DNA of 64,000 bases from NCBI RefSeq assembly GCF_017832355.1, contig NZ_JAFIBY010000001.1, positions 1,178,001-1,242,000 on the forward strand. The letters run 5' to 3'. Of this stretch, positions 37,844-48,138 are shown piece by piece (position 1 is the first letter of the stretch; the number at the start of each line of letters is the position of its first letter). The notes under the pieces were generated by a model, which was not told the origin of the DNA, did no database searches, and saw only the letters and a list, made by a program, of their open reading frames with translations. The translations under genes were made by a program, and so were the position numbers. The DNA is from Serratia sp. PL17. Lineage in GTDB: Bacteria; Pseudomonadota; Gammaproteobacteria; Enterobacterales; Enterobacteriaceae.

Positions 37844-38902
37844 ATGGCGGTCAATGATAGTCAGTTGGTTCAACTGTTCGAGCAGGTACTTAGGCTGTCG
37901 AAGGTGGATGCTTCGCAAAGCGTGGCGATCCTGAAGAGCCACTATTCCGATGCGCGTACGGTACGTGCTGCCACCGATGCGGCGTTACGGCTGGGTGCCA
38001 AGGTTTATGCGGTAGAACTGCCGTCATTCAACCATCCGCGTGCCATGGGCAATGACATGACGGCTTACTGCGGCGACACGGCGCTGACCGGTAACCCTGC
38101 GGCGCAGCGCGCACTGGAGGCGGCCGATCTGATTGTCGACACCATGATGCTGCTGCACTCACCGGAGCAGGAACAGATCCTGAAAACCGGCACGCGTATT
38201 CTGCTGGCCGTCGAACCGCCAGAGGTGTTGGCACGGATGTTGCCTAATGCAGAGGACAAAGCACGGGTATTGGCGGCTGCCACGGTGTTGGAGAAGGCCA
38301 AACTGATGCAGGTGAAGTCTGCTGCCGGCAGCGATTTCCGTGCGCCGCTGGGGCAATACCCGACGGTGACCGAATACGGCTATGCCGACGAACCGGGGCG
38401 CTGGGATCACTGGCCGAGCGGGTTCTTGTTCACCTGGCCGAATGAAGAACAGGCGGAAGGGGTGTTGGTGCTGGAGGTGGGCGATATTCTGTTGCCGTTC
38501 AAGAGCTATGCGCGTGAGCGCATTACGCTGGAGATCGACAAAGGCTTTGTTACGCGTATTCACGGTGGCTTTGAAGCGGAATATCTGCGGGAGTATATGA
38601 AGTATTTCAACGACCCGGAGGTGTACGGCATCTCGCATATCGGTTGGGGCTTGCAGCCACGGGCGCAGTGGACGGCGATGGGTTTACACGACAAAAACGA
38701 CGGTATGTGTATGGATGCACGCGCCTTCTACGGCAACTTCCTGTTCTCCACCGGACCGAATACTGAAGTCGGCGGCACGCGCAAAACGCCGTGCCATATG
38801 GACATCGCGCTGCGCCATTGCGACATCAGCCTGGACGGGGCTACGGTGGTGGCGAATGGCGAAGTGGTGGCACCGGCGGCATCGCGGGTCAACCAGGGTT
38901 AA
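37844..38902 (+). CDS. nicX: 2,5-dihydroxypyridine 5,6-dioxygenase NicX
   Basis: Ring-opening Fe(II) dioxygenase of 352 residues that forms N-formylmaleamate from 2,5-dihydroxypyridine and O2. It belongs to the leucine-aminopeptidase-like branch, not to classical extradiol families. The iron ligands of P. putida NicX are all present: His265 (GISHIGWG), His318 and Asp320 (PCHMDIA). AGGAGATACACT leads to the ATG. Divergent from nicC and followed by nicR. Confidence 0.96.
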   Translation: MAVNDSQLVQLFEQVLRLSKVDASQSVAILKSHYSDARTVRAATDAALRLGAKVYAVELPSFNHPRAMGNDMTAYCGDTALTGNPAAQRALEAADLIVDTMMLLHSPEQEQILKTGTRILLAVEPPEVLARMLPNAEDKARVLAAATVLEKAKLMQVKSAAGSDFRAPLGQYPTVTEYGYADEPGRWDHWPSGFLFTWPNEEQAEGVLVLEVGDILLPFKSYARERITLEIDKGFVTRIHGGFEAEYLREYMKYFNDPEVYGISHIGWGLQPRAQWTAMGLHDKNDGMCMDARAFYGNFLFSTGPNTEVGGTRKTPCHMDIALRHCDISLDGATVVANGEVVAPAASRVNQG

Positions 38903-38968
38903 CCTTGCTGTTAAACGTGGGGGTTTGTACTATTCTCGGTGGTTTCCATAGATGGTGAGAGTAACGCA

Positions 38969-39442
38969 ATGACGCCCCCCGAATACCCGGCTGCAGAGAA
39001 CGGCAAGACCGAAAATTATCATTTTACTGAACAAGTCGGGCACCTGCTGCGCAAGGTTTATCAGCGCCACGTGGCGATTTTCCAGCAGAACGTTGGCGAT
39101 TCGCAATTGACCGCCGTGCAGTTTATTACGCTGTGCGCGGTGCGTGACATGGGCCCAAGTTCGTTGACCGAGTTGGTGCAGGCGACGGCGGTCGATCAGG
39201 CGACCATTCGCGGTATTGTCGAGCGTCTCAAGGCGCGTGAATTGATCACCGTGATGCCGGATCCGATCGACCGACGCAAAGTGGTGGTCGGGCTGACCGC
39301 CAACGGCGCTGCGCTGTTGGCGGAAACACTGCCGCATGCGGCGACGATCACAGAATTAACTTTCGGTACGCTTAATCCGGCCGAACGTATAGCACTGATG
39401 TTCCTGCTTAATAAAATGCTGGAGGACCCGCCGGCCACCTGA
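38969..39442 (+). CDS. nicR: MarR-family regulator NicR
   Basis: MarR-type repressor of 157 residues. The winged helix is at about residues 48-115 (QLTAVQFITLCAVRDMGPSSLTELVQATAVDQATIRGIVERLKARELI), with the wing DPIDRRKVVVGLT. It is strongly like P. putida NicR, which represses the nicotinate genes until 6-hydroxynicotinate accumulates. The ATG at 38969 (GGTGAGAG upstream) is preferred to a GTG at 38939. The gene lies between nicX and nicAB on the same strand. Confidence 0.92.
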   Translation: MTPPEYPAAENGKTENYHFTEQVGHLLRKVYQRHVAIFQQNVGDSQLTAVQFITLCAVRDMGPSSLTELVQATAVDQATIRGIVERLKARELITVMPDPIDRRKVVVGLTANGAALLAETLPHAATITELTFGTLNPAERIALMFLLNKMLEDPPAT

Positions 39443-39501
39443 TTCGCCACCCGCAACTGCGGTTATCTGGTGAAGGCGGTGGCGGCGAGGTCACGGCCCA
39501 C

Positions 39502-39513
39502 AATATATACCCT
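39502..39513. promoter_or_regulatory. Possible third NicR-like site upstream of nicA
   Basis: AATATATACCCT agrees with the AGTGTATACGCT core at 9 of 12 positions and lies 77 bp before the nicA start. Weaker than the other two sites. Confidence 0.35.
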
Positions 39514-39589
39514 CTGGCTTTCACGCTGGGCACCCAGCGGCGATTTGAACGATGGCGGGTATAACCAGAGCGCAGGCGGAGACGCAAAA

Positions 39590-40132
39590 ATGGCGATAGC
39601 TGAAGTGCAATTGCCCAGGGAAGGCGCGGTAAAAATACTGACGGAGCATCCGCTGATGCTGTCAGTCAACGGCGAAGATATTCATACCCGGGTCATGGCG
39701 GATACGCCCCTACTGCTGGTATTGCGTAACGATCTGGCGCTTAACGGCCCGAAATACGGTTGTGGCCTGGGTGAGTGCGGTGCCTGCACGGTGTTGGTTG
39801 ACGGCATTGCCGCACGCGCCTGTGTGATCCCGGCTCTGGGCATGACCGGGCATGCCGTTACCACACTGGAAGGGCTGGGCGATCGCGAGCATCTGCATCC
39901 GGTGCAACGTGCCTTTATCGAAGAACAGGCGGCCCAGTGCGGCTACTGCCTGAACGGCATGATCATGACCACCAAGGCCCTGTTGGATCGCAACCCGTCG
40001 CCCAGCGATGGCGAGATCCGTCAGGCGCTGTCCGGCAACCTGTGCCGCTGCGGCACCCATATCGAAATCCTGCGTGCGGTTCAGCGCGCCATCATTCTCT
40101 GCCGCAGTGAGGAAATCTCGCCCCATGACTGA
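39590..40132 (+). CDS. nicA: Nicotinate hydroxylase small subunit NicA (2x2Fe-2S)
   Basis: Iron-sulfur subunit of 180 residues. The first cluster is CGLGECGACTVLVDG; the second is CGYCLNGMIM and CRCGTH, as in molybdenum hydroxylases. It carries electrons from the Mo site of NicB to NicB's hemes. The ATG at 39590 is chosen for GGAG 8 bases upstream; it gives about 20 residues more than P. putida NicA, and a Met at about residue 24 is a possible shorter start. The stop overlaps the nicB start by 8 bp. No FAD subunit is present, as expected for NicAB. Confidence 0.93.
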   Translation: MAIAEVQLPREGAVKILTEHPLMLSVNGEDIHTRVMADTPLLLVLRNDLALNGPKYGCGLGECGACTVLVDGIAARACVIPALGMTGHAVTTLEGLGDREHLHPVQRAFIEEQAAQCGYCLNGMIMTTKALLDRNPSPSDGEIRQALSGNLCRCGTHIEILRAVQRAIILCRSEEISPHD

Positions 40133-43100
40133 CGCCCATTCCTCATTTCCGAGCCAGGCCGAATTATTGCAACGTCATGGCACCTTGCTGATTATCGATC
40201 AGATCCAACCCCCGCCGGGCCTGGTGCCGAAAGGCCAGACCCCGAGCCTGAAACCCAAAGAACAGGGGTTGTTCATCGCCATTTGCGACAGCGGCGAAGT
40301 CTACGCCTTCAACGGCCATGTCGATCTTGGCACCGGTGTTCGCACCGCGCTGGGGCAGATTGTCGCCGAAGAACTCTATCTGCGCATGGACCAGGTACGC
40401 ATGGTGTTAGGCGATACCGAAAGCACGCCGAATCAGGGCGCCACCATTGCCAGCGCCACGCTGCAAATTTCCGCCATACCGCTGCGCAATGCCGCCGCCG
40501 AGGCACGGCGCTGGCTACTGGCGCAGGCAGCGCAGCGCTTTAGCGTTAGGGTTGAGCAACTGACGTTGAACGACGGCACCATTGTCAGCCCGCAGGGAGC
40601 CGCGGTGAGCTATGGCGAACTGGTTAACGGGGTGCATATTAAACTGCCGATCTCCGGCGATGCGCCACTCAAGCCGCAGGCCGACTACCGGCTGGTCGGC
40701 ACCAGCACCGCACGCGTCGATATTCCGGCCAAGGCCACCGGCGAATCCACTTACGTGCACGACATGCGGCTGCCGAATATGCTGCACGGGCGGGTGGTGC
40801 GGCCGCCGTATGCCGGTTACGACAGCGGCGAGTTTGTCGGTACCAGCCTGTTGGCAGTAGAAGAACAGTCAATTGCTCATATTCCCGGCATCATTAAACT
40901 GGTGGTGATCGGGGATTTTATCGGCATTGTCGCCGAGCGCGAGGAGCAGGCGATCAAGGCGGCGCAGGCGCTGCAGGTGAGCTGGAAGGACTGGCGGCGT
41001 AACCTCCCGCAGATGACCGACGTGGCGCAGGCGCTGCGCGATAACCCGCATTCTACGCGGGTGGTGCATGACACCGGTAACGTGGATGCGGCTTTGGCTG
41101 CCGCCGATAGGCGCTTTACCCGCAGCTACCTGTGGCCGTACCAACTGCACGCCTCTATCGGTCCTTCCTGCGCGCTGGCGGACTACCAACCGCAGCAGTT
41201 GCAGGTGTGGTCAGGTAGCCAGAACCCGCACCTGTTGCGTGCCGATCTCGCCTGGTTACTGGAATACCCGGAAGAACAGATCGAGATAATCCGCATGGAA
41301 GCTGCAGGCTGCTACGGCCGTAACTGTGCCGATGATGTTTGCGCCGATGCGGCTTTGCTGTCGCGCGCGGTGGGCCGCCCGGTGCGGGTTCAGCTCACCC
41401 GCGAGCAGGAACACCTGTGGGAACCTAAGGGCACCGCACAACTGATGGAAGTTGACGGTGGGCTGGACGCCGCCGGTCATCCGGTGGCCTATGATTTTCG
41501 TACCTATTATCCGTCCAACGGTGCACCCACGCTGGCACTGTTGTTGACCGGGATGGTCGAACCGGTGCCGGTGGCCTATGAGATGGGCGATCGCACCTCG
41601 GTGCCGCCTTATGAATACCCCGAGCTGCGCGTTAGCATTGAGGATATGGCGCCCATCGTGCGTGCCTCCTGGATGCGCGGCGTGTCGGCACTGCCGAATA
41701 CCTTCGCTCACGAGTCCTATATCGATGAGTTGGCAACCGCTGCCGGTGTGGATCCGCTCGAGTACCGGCTGCGTTATATCAAAGATCAACGCGCCACCGA
41801 ACTGATGCTCAGCACCGCCGAACGGGCAGGTTGGACGCCACATACCGAACCGATGCAAACCGCGGCGGAAGACGGTGTGCTGCGCGGGCGCGGTTTTGCC
41901 TATGCGCGCTACATTCACAGTAAATTCCCCGGTTTTGGTGCCGCCTGGGCGGCCTGGGTCGCCGATGTGGCGATCGACAAGGCCAGCGGTGAAGTGGCGG
42001 TCACGCGTATTGTGGTCGGGCACGACGCCGGCATGATGGTCAACCCGGACGGTGTGCGTCACCAGATCCACGGTAACGTGATCCAGTCGACCAGCCGGGT
42101 GCTGAAAGAACGGGTGACCTTCGAGGCGTCGACGATCTCCAGTAAGGAATGGGGCGCTTACCCCATCCTGACGTTCCCGGAAGTACCTGAGGTGGATGTG
42201 GTGATGATGCCGCGGCCTTATGATCCCCCGTTGGGGGCCGGAGAGTCTGCTTCGGTACCCAGTGCGGCGGCCATTGCCAATGCGGTGTTCGACGCTACCG
42301 GCATTCGTTTTCGCGAGTTGCCGATCACGTCCGATCGTCTGCGCGAGGCGTTGAACGGCCCGGATAGCGCCCGGCAGGAACCTGCGCCACCGGTAAAACC
42401 CAAACGCAGCAAATGGTGGTTCGGCGGTGCGGTCGGTATTTTCGGTGCCGTATTGGGTGTCGCGACGACGGCGTTGCCGTGGCGGGCCGAGATTGCCCCG
42501 GTGGCCACCTCAGGGGCGAGTACCTGGTCGACGGCCACTCTGGAGCGCGGTCGTCAACTGGCCGCCGTGGGGGATTGCGCGGTGTGCCACACCGCCTCTG
42601 AGGGGGCGACCAATGCGGGGGGGCTGGCGATGGAAACGCCGTTCGGCACCTTGTACAGCACCAATATCACCCCAGACGTGGAAACCGGGATCGGCAACTG
42701 GTCATTTACGGCTTTCGACCGGGCGATGCGGCAAGGTATCAGCCGTGACGGTCGTCATCTGTATCCGGCATTTCCCTATACGTCGTTCAGTAAAATGACC
42801 GACGGCGATATGCAGGCGCTGTATGCCTATATGATGTCGCAGCCGGCGGTCGCGCAGACTAATCCGACTAACCAGATGCGTTTTCCGTTTAATCTGCGCC
42901 CGCTGATGGCCGGCTGGAATGCGCTGTTTTTGCGTCAGGGTGAGTTCCAGTCGAACCCAATGCAAACTGCGCAGTGGAACCGGGGTTCATATCTGGTCAA
43001 TGGGTTGGGGCACTGTGCGGCCTGCCATTCGCCGCGCAACCTGATGGGGGCGGAAAAGGGCGGCCCCGGTTTCCTGGCCGGCGCGATGGTGGACGGCTGG

Positions 43101-43700
43101 GAGGCGCCGGCGCTGAACCAACTGGCCAATGCGGATAAACCCTGGAGCGAGGATCAACTGTTCCAGTATCTTCGCAGCGGTCATTCAACCGAACACGGCG
43201 TCGCGGCAGGGCCGATGGGGCCGGTGGTCAGCGAACTGGCGACGTTGCCGGAATCGGACGTGCGAGCGATGGCCAATTACCTGATATCCCTGAGCAGTCC
43301 GACGCAATTGAATTTGGAACCGCAGGTAAAATTGGCCTCCAGCCTGCAACCCGCATTGGGTCAGCAGGCCGGTGAGCGCCTGTTTCAGGGGGCCTGCCAG
43401 GCCTGCCACAGCGCCGCCAGCGGCGGGCCGCAACTGTTTGGCGTCAGTCCTGATCTGGCCAATAACACCAATATTTTCAGCGAGCGGCCGGACAACCTGA
43501 TCCACGTGATCCTGCAAGGCATCGCCAAACCGGCCACCACCGAACTGGGTTTTATGCCTGGCTTCAAGGACAGCTTTTCCGATCGACAAGTGGCGGATTT
43601 GGTGAACTATCTGCGCCAGCGCTATGCCGCTGACAAACCGGCCTGGTCCGGGGTTGAGGCGCAGGTAGCCAGGTTACGCGCTAATCCTGGTAGTCATTAG
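40125..43700 (+). CDS. nicB: Nicotinate hydroxylase large subunit NicB (Mo plus cytochrome c)
   Basis: Catalytic subunit of 1191 residues that hydroxylates nicotinate at C6. The N-terminal three quarters is the molybdenum domain: FNGHVDLGTGVRTALGQI, then GCYGRNCADDVCADAAL, RASWMRGVSALPNTFAHES, and LGAGESASVPS with the base glutamate. A transmembrane helix (about residues 768-785, WWFGGAVGIFGAVLGVATT) leads to three c-type heme sites: CAVCH near 818, CAACH near 964 and CQACH near 1091. This matches P. putida NicB (1187 residues), which passes electrons to the respiratory chain. The heme part should face the periplasm while the Mo part lacks a signal, as in known NicB. Confidence 0.95.
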   Translation: MTDAHSSFPSQAELLQRHGTLLIIDQIQPPPGLVPKGQTPSLKPKEQGLFIAICDSGEVYAFNGHVDLGTGVRTALGQIVAEELYLRMDQVRMVLGDTESTPNQGATIASATLQISAIPLRNAAAEARRWLLAQAAQRFSVRVEQLTLNDGTIVSPQGAAVSYGELVNGVHIKLPISGDAPLKPQADYRLVGTSTARVDIPAKATGESTYVHDMRLPNMLHGRVVRPPYAGYDSGEFVGTSLLAVEEQSIAHIPGIIKLVVIGDFIGIVAEREEQAIKAAQALQVSWKDWRRNLPQMTDVAQALRDNPHSTRVVHDTGNVDAALAAADRRFTRSYLWPYQLHASIGPSCALADYQPQQLQVWSGSQNPHLLRADLAWLLEYPEEQIEIIRMEAAGCYGRNCADDVCADAALLSRAVGRPVRVQLTREQEHLWEPKGTAQLMEVDGGLDAAGHPVAYDFRTYYPSNGAPTLALLLTGMVEPVPVAYEMGDRTSVPPYEYPELRVSIEDMAPIVRASWMRGVSALPNTFAHESYIDELATAAGVDPLEYRLRYIKDQRATELMLSTAERAGWTPHTEPMQTAAEDGVLRGRGFAYARYIHSKFPGFGAAWAAWVADVAIDKASGEVAVTRIVVGHDAGMMVNPDGVRHQIHGNVIQSTSRVLKERVTFEASTISSKEWGAYPILTFPEVPEVDVVMMPRPYDPPLGAGESASVPSAAAIANAVFDATGIRFRELPITSDRLREALNGPDSARQEPAPPVKPKRSKWWFGGAVGIFGAVLGVATTALPWRAEIAPVATSGASTWSTATLERGRQLAAVGDCAVCHTASEGATNAGGLAMETPFGTLYSTNITPDVETGIGNWSFTAFDRAMRQGISRDGRHLYPAFPYTSFSKMTDGDMQALYAYMMSQPAVAQTNPTNQMRFPFNLRPLMAGWNALFLRQGEFQSNPMQTAQWNRGSYLVNGLGHCAACHSPRNLMGAEKGGPGFLAGAMVDGWEAPALNQLANADKPWSEDQLFQYLRSGHSTEHGVAAGPMGPVVSELATLPESDVRAMANYLISLSSPTQLNLEPQVKLASSLQPALGQQAGERLFQGACQACHSAASGGPQLFGVSPDLANNTNIFSERPDNLIHVILQGIAKPATTELGFMPGFKDSFSDRQVADLVNYLRQRYAADKPAWSGVEAQVARLRANPGSH

Positions 43701-43717
43701 CGGCTGTCAGAAAGTGG

Positions 43718-43740
43718 CGCAAGCAAGCTTGCGTCCTTTT
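43718..43740 (+). terminator. Terminator of nicAB
   Basis: CGCAAG-CAAG-CTTGCG followed by TCCTTTT, 17 bp after the nicB stop. Confidence 0.6.
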
Positions 43741-43776
43741 GTATTGTGCGGCGCCTTAAGGAGGAGGCCGCAGACA

Positions 43777-43810
43777 GGCATTTCACCTGTCAGCAGGCAG
43801 GTGAAATGCC
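43777..43810. terminator. 13-bp perfect hairpin between nicB and hpxO
   Basis: GGCATTTCACCTG pairs fully with CAGGTGAAATGCC around an 8-base loop. It sits between convergent genes. No T tract on either side, so it may act with Rho or block read-through. Confidence 0.5.
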
Positions 43811-43874
43811 CAAGAGCCATTATTGTTACCAAAATGGCGGAAAAAAACAGACGACGGGCAAAGAGATAAGCGAC

Positions 43875-45032
43875 TCAGGCCAGCGGCCCGCCCATAATGG
43901 TTTCTTTCATGCCAGAGATAATGCGTTCGCCGGTTTCGGTTTTCAGCTCTTCATACCACCCGCGGGTGATCTCCATTTCTTTGCCGTGAGTCACATCGCA
44001 ACGTTTGCGGGCTTTCAGCACCAAATCCTTCACGCGATAGCCGCGTTTTTCCTGATAGCGCAGCAGCGCATCTTCAATACCCAGTGAATTTGTCTGCAAG
44101 GCAATCGCCAGTACTACGGCGTCCTCCATTGCCGCGCATCCGCCTTGGCCGATGTCCGGTGTGGTGCTGTGCCCGGCATCGCCCAATAATGCCACGCGAC
44201 CGCGAACCAGTTGTTCGAAAGGTTCGATATCGTGGATTTCTATGCGGTTAAGGGTGTTGGGGTCGATCGCCGCAATCAGTTTTTGCACCGGCTCGGCCCA
44301 GCCAGAGAAATAACGCTGTAGATCGGCACGCGCGGTGCTGCGATCTTCCGCCAGCCCGGTGGGCAGTGGAACGTCGAAGAAAAAGTAGAAACGGTTGTCG
44401 GATACCGGCATTAACGACACGCGTTTGCCTTCGCCAACAAAGGTAGTCCATTGATCGGCTGGCGCGATGGATTCATCAATGGTCACCAGCCCGTTCCAGT
44501 TGACGTAACCGGCGTAGCGGCGATCAACGCCATGGCCCAGCACATACGGGCGAATGACGGAATGGGTGCCATCGGCGGCGATCAGGAAATCGCCGCTGAC
44601 CTGGCTACCGTCTTCAAACCAGGCAGTCACGCCTTCCGGCGTTTCTTCAATGCCACTGACGCGCTTGCCAAAACGCACCTGATCCCGGCCGTAGGTCTCG
44701 AGCAACATCGCTTGCAGTTCGGCGCGGGCTACCGGGTAAGGGCGTTCGCCGACGCTGGCGATGAGCGGCTCCAGGCTAAAGCGCGTCAACGTCTGGCCGT
44801 GCCGATACTCCTGATACGCCATGTAGTGCATGGCACCGCCGAGCGCCCGCAACGGTTCTTTCATCCCCAAATAATTAAGGCATTTAACGCCGTTGGGCCA
44901 AATGGAAATTGCAGCGCCAACCGGTTTGATCTCTTTGACGGCTTCAAACACCTCGGTGTCGATGCCGCAACGCTTCAATGCGATGGCGGTACACAGACCG
45001 CCAATGCCGCCGCCAATGACGATTGCTTTCAT
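43875..45032 (-). CDS. hpxO: FAD-dependent urate hydroxylase HpxO
   Basis: Flavoprotein monooxygenase of 385 residues that oxidises urate to 5-hydroxyisourate with NADH and O2. It is close to Klebsiella HpxO: GGGIGGL at residues 7-13, Arg204 and Tyr216 that hold urate and flavin (KRVSLMPV, RFYFFFD), and GDAGHSTTPDIGQGG from residue 284. The start at 45032 has AAGGAG upstream. It continues the purine route of guaD-xdhABC, although 17 kb away; hydroxyisourate hydrolase, OHCU decarboxylase and allantoinase genes are not in the window. Confidence 0.93.
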   Translation of the reverse strand: MKAIVIGGGIGGLCTAIALKRCGIDTEVFEAVKEIKPVGAAISIWPNGVKCLNYLGMKEPLRALGGAMHYMAYQEYRHGQTLTRFSLEPLIASVGERPYPVARAELQAMLLETYGRDQVRFGKRVSGIEETPEGVTAWFEDGSQVSGDFLIAADGTHSVIRPYVLGHGVDRRYAGYVNWNGLVTIDESIAPADQWTTFVGEGKRVSLMPVSDNRFYFFFDVPLPTGLAEDRSTARADLQRYFSGWAEPVQKLIAAIDPNTLNRIEIHDIEPFEQLVRGRVALLGDAGHSTTPDIGQGGCAAMEDAVVLAIALQTNSLGIEDALLRYQEKRGYRVKDLVLKARKRCDVTHGKEMEITRGWYEELKTETGERIISGMKETIMGGPLA

Positions 45033-45183
45033 GTTCTTCTCCTTCATAAGCCATGCTGAGGAGAAGCAATTTCCATACCAGCCCGTAAACAGGGCGCTGG
45101 CGCGGTATCAGGCAGCCGCCTGATGCTCATTGGTGCAATACAGGAAAATGGCCGCGTACTTTTGCACCAGAAAAGTCACTGCG

Positions 45184-45678
45184 CTAGGTGCGATCCCGGT
45201 TTGCCAACTGAATTGCCAGGTTTTCAATGCGCTCTGCCATTTGTTTCGTCAGGGCGGTTAATTCTGTGTTTTGTTTTAACAGCGCCAGTAACTGATCAGA
45301 TTGCTGGGCAGCGAGCGTTTGCCTTTGCGCCATGGCCTCATCCAAATCCTCACGGTGTTGAGCATCGGTCAGAGCATGTGCCTGATCGCGCTCGGCCTGC
45401 CGGGTTTGTGCAAGCAAGATCAACGGGGCGGCATAAGCGGCCTGTAGGCTGAATGCCAGGTTCAGCAAAATGAATGGATAGGGGTCAAACTTGGTGAAGC
45501 CTGCCAGATTGAGATAAATCCAGACGGCAACGACGACGGTCTGGCCGACCAAAAACGTCGGTGTACCGAAAAAGCGGGCAAAGGCCTCTGCCTTCAACGC
45601 AAACCATTGGTCACCAAAGGTGTGGGTTAGGCTTTTCAACGGGCGATAAAAACGAAACTTTTTATTGGGTTGCGACAT
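45184..45678 (-). CDS. DUF1003 membrane protein
   Basis: A 164-residue protein with the DUF1003 pattern: two hydrophobic helices (about residues 38-55 and 65-90; GTPTFLVGQTVVVAVWIYLNL, PFILLNLAFSLQAAYAAPLILLAQTRQ) and a long charged, probably coiled-coil C-terminal tail. Function unknown. The start at 45678 is preferred to an upstream ATG at 45717 because it matches the family's usual beginning; neither has a clear ribosome site. Confidence 0.75.
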   Translation of the reverse strand: MSQPNKKFRFYRPLKSLTHTFGDQWFALKAEAFARFFGTPTFLVGQTVVVAVWIYLNLAGFTKFDPYPFILLNLAFSLQAAYAAPLILLAQTRQAERDQAHALTDAQHREDLDEAMAQRQTLAAQQSDQLLALLKQNTELTALTKQMAERIENLAIQLANRDRT

Positions 45679-45916
45679 GGCGTTCACACTCGTGAATGTA
45701 ATGAAGAAAGATGTCATTTATAGCATGGGGGCCGAAATCCCCGCGCAAGACACAGCACAAATCCACCACAGAAAACCGCGTTCGAATGTTAAACAATCAA
45801 AATAATAGACTACGCTAACTATTAGCCTGTCGCGCTAGTGCATGCAGACGGTGCGCATAAAAAGAATGATTTCGCCGCATTGATTAAGGTTGATCGGCAT
45901 TTTGGAGCTATGAGCA

Positions 45917-48124
45917 ATGAATCTACCCGAAGTCCCGCTTACCCGGCGGCGTTTTATCGTCGGCGCCAGTGCGCTGGTGATCGGAGCCTACCTGCCGTCT
46001 ACCGGCGCTCTGGCCCGCTCATCCTCCGCCTCCGTGCCTGAAAACAATCCTCATGCAGCCAATGCCTTCGTGCAGATCGACCAGGAAGGGATTGTCACCG
46101 TAATCAGTAAACACACCGAGGTGGGCCAGGGTGTGTACACCGGCATGGCGACCCTGGTCGCCGAAGAGCTGGACGCCGACTGGGCGCAGGTGCGGGTGGT
46201 TGCCGCGCCGGTTGACACCAACGTCTACAAAAACCTGTCATTCGGTTTCCAGGGCACCGGGGGTTCCAGCTCGGTAGCCAATGCTTACGAGCAGATGCGC
46301 CGCATGGGTGCCATGGCGCGTGCGATGCTGGTTCAGGCCGCCGCGCAACGTTGGAAAACATCAGCGCAGGAAATTACCGTGCAGGCGGGCAAGATCCGCC
46401 ATGCTGCCAGTGGGCGTGAAGCAGGCTTCGGTGAGTTTGCCCTGTTAGCCAGCCAACTGCCGCCACCCGATCCCGCCACATTGACACTCAAAGACCCCGC
46501 CAATTTTACCCTGATCGGCAAGGCCAGCGGCCTGCACCGGGTGGATTCACTGGCGAAGACCAACGGCACGGCACAATTTACGCAGGACATTCATGAGCCG
46601 GACATGCTGACGGTGACCATCAAAAAGCCGCCGCGCTTTGGCGGCAAGGTGGCCTCGTTTGATGCCAGCAAGGCGCTGGCGGTGCCGGGCGTCGTTACGG
46701 TGAAACTGACCGATACCGGCGTAGCGGTGTACGCCAAAAACACCTGGGCGGCGATCCAGGGACGCGAAAAATTGCAGGTGGAGTGGGATGACTCGCAGGC
46801 AGAACGCCGCAACACCGAACAGATCTTTGCCGAGTTCCGGCAGGTGGCCCAAAAGGCCGGCGTCGTGGCGAAAAGCCACGGCAATCTGGATGACGCTTTT
46901 AATAAAGCCGATAAGGTCATCGAGGCGGAATACACCTTCCCGTACGTTGCTCATGCGCCGATGGAACCCTTGGACGGTTACCTGTTCTGGGATGGCGAAA
47001 GCGTCAAGGCGCGATACGGCTGCCAGATCCAAACCCTCGATCATAAACAGCTGTGCGATCTGTTCCAACTGCCGCCGGACAAAGTAGAAATTGAAACCAT
47101 TTTGGCTGGCGGCAGTTTTGGGCGACGTATTGATTTGGGTAATCCAACGCTGGGGCCGGATCTGGCAGCGGATATGGCGGCGGCGGCCAAGGCCATTGGC
47201 CCAGGCCACGGCGTGAAGGTGGTCTGGACGCGTGAGGATGATATTCGCAATGGGTGGTACCGCCCGATGATCTTGCATCGGATGCGCGGTGCGATCCGTG
47301 GCGGCAAGGTGGTGGCCTGGAGCGATACCATCGTCGGCCATTCCTGGACGCTTAACAGCGCGATGACGGCACTGGTGGTTAACGGCCTCGATCAGATGAT
47401 GGTTGAAGGTGCCAGTGAGGTGCCCTATAGCTTTGAAAGTTTCCGCTGCGACGCGCATATCGTGCCGGGTAAGGTGCCGACGACGTCACTGAGATCGGTC
47501 GCCAGTACCCATACCGGTCACGCGGTGGAAAGCTTTATCGATCAACTGCTGCAAGAGACCGGGCAGGATCCGGTCGAGGGGCGTTTGGCGTTGATGGGAG
47601 ATGCGCCGCGTGAGGCAGGGGTATTGCGTGCGGTGGCCAAAGCTGCCAATTGGCAAGGTGCGAAAGTGGTGGAGGGGCGGGCGCGTGGCGTCGGTGTTGC
47701 CAAGGCGTTCGATACGCTGGTGGCGCAGATAGCCGAGGTCTCTATCGGCGAAGGCGGTATTCCACGAGTGCACAAAGTGTGGTGTGCGGTGGATTGCGGT
47801 GTGGCAGTCAACCCCGATGTGATTCGTGCACAGATTGAGGGGGGAATTGGTTATGGCCTGAGCATCGCGCTGTACGGCAACATCACCTTGAAAGATGGCG
47901 TGATTGAGCAATCCAACTTCAACAATTTCCGCCCACTGCGCATTGATGAAATGCCGGAAATAGACGTGATTATTGTGCCTTCAACGGAGAAACCCACTGG
48001 CGTAGGGGAACTCGGTGTCCCCACGATTGCACCTGCGGTCGGCAATGCGTTGGCGTTGCTCGGGCGGCCGCGGACTTCGCTTAGTCTGCCATTTCATCGA
48101 CCTAACCCCGACGCCAGCGTCTGA
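45917..48124 (+). CDS. Tat-exported molybdopterin oxidase large subunit
   Basis: Xanthine-dehydrogenase-family molybdenum subunit of 735 residues, of the type annotated as isoquinoline 1-oxidoreductase beta or periplasmic aldehyde oxidase. It starts with a Tat signal (TRRRF at 9-13, hydrophobic core to about 30). Mo-domain motifs are [53 protein letters not shown] and the base-glutamate region [18 protein letters not shown]. With the Fe-S and cytochrome c subunits it should form a periplasmic dehydrogenase that feeds the respiratory chain. Substrate is not evident; aldehydes or N-heterocycles are possible. Confidence 0.85.
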   Translation: MNLPEVPLTRRRFIVGASALVIGAYLPSTGALARSSSASVPENNPHAANAFVQIDQEGIVTVISKHTEVGQGVYTGMATLVAEELDADWAQVRVVAAPVDTNVYKNLSFGFQGTGGSSSVANAYEQMRRMGAMARAMLVQAAAQRWKTSAQEITVQAGKIRHAASGREAGFGEFALLASQLPPPDPATLTLKDPANFTLIGKASGLHRVDSLAKTNGTAQFTQDIHEPDMLTVTIKKPPRFGGKVASFDASKALAVPGVVTVKLTDTGVAVYAKNTWAAIQGREKLQVEWDDSQAERRNTEQIFAEFRQVAQKAGVVAKSHGNLDDAFNKADKVIEAEYTFPYVAHAPMEPLDGYLFWDGESVKARYGCQIQTLDHKQLCDLFQLPPDKVEIETILAGGSFGRRIDLGNPTLGPDLAADMAAAAKAIGPGHGVKVVWTREDDIRNGWYRPMILHRMRGAIRGGKVVAWSDTIVGHSWTLNSAMTALVVNGLDQMMVEGASEVPYSFESFRCDAHIVPGKVPTTSLRSVASTHTGHAVESFIDQLLQETGQDPVEGRLALMGDAPREAGVLRAVAKAANWQGAKVVEGRARGVGVAKAFDTLVAQIAEVSIGEGGIPRVHKVWCAVDCGVAVNPDVIRAQIEGGIGYGLSIALYGNITLKDGVIEQSNFNNFRPLRIDEMPEIDVIIVPSTEKPTGVGELGVPTIAPAVGNALALLGRPRTSLSLPFHRPNPDASV

Positions 48125-48138
48125 TCAAGGAGAACAGC

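Noticed and set aside
43875-45032. Second NicC-type 6-hydroxynicotinate hydroxylase
   Set aside because: Sequence and active-site residues (Arg204, Tyr216) match urate hydroxylase HpxO rather than NicC, which has His47 and Cys202.
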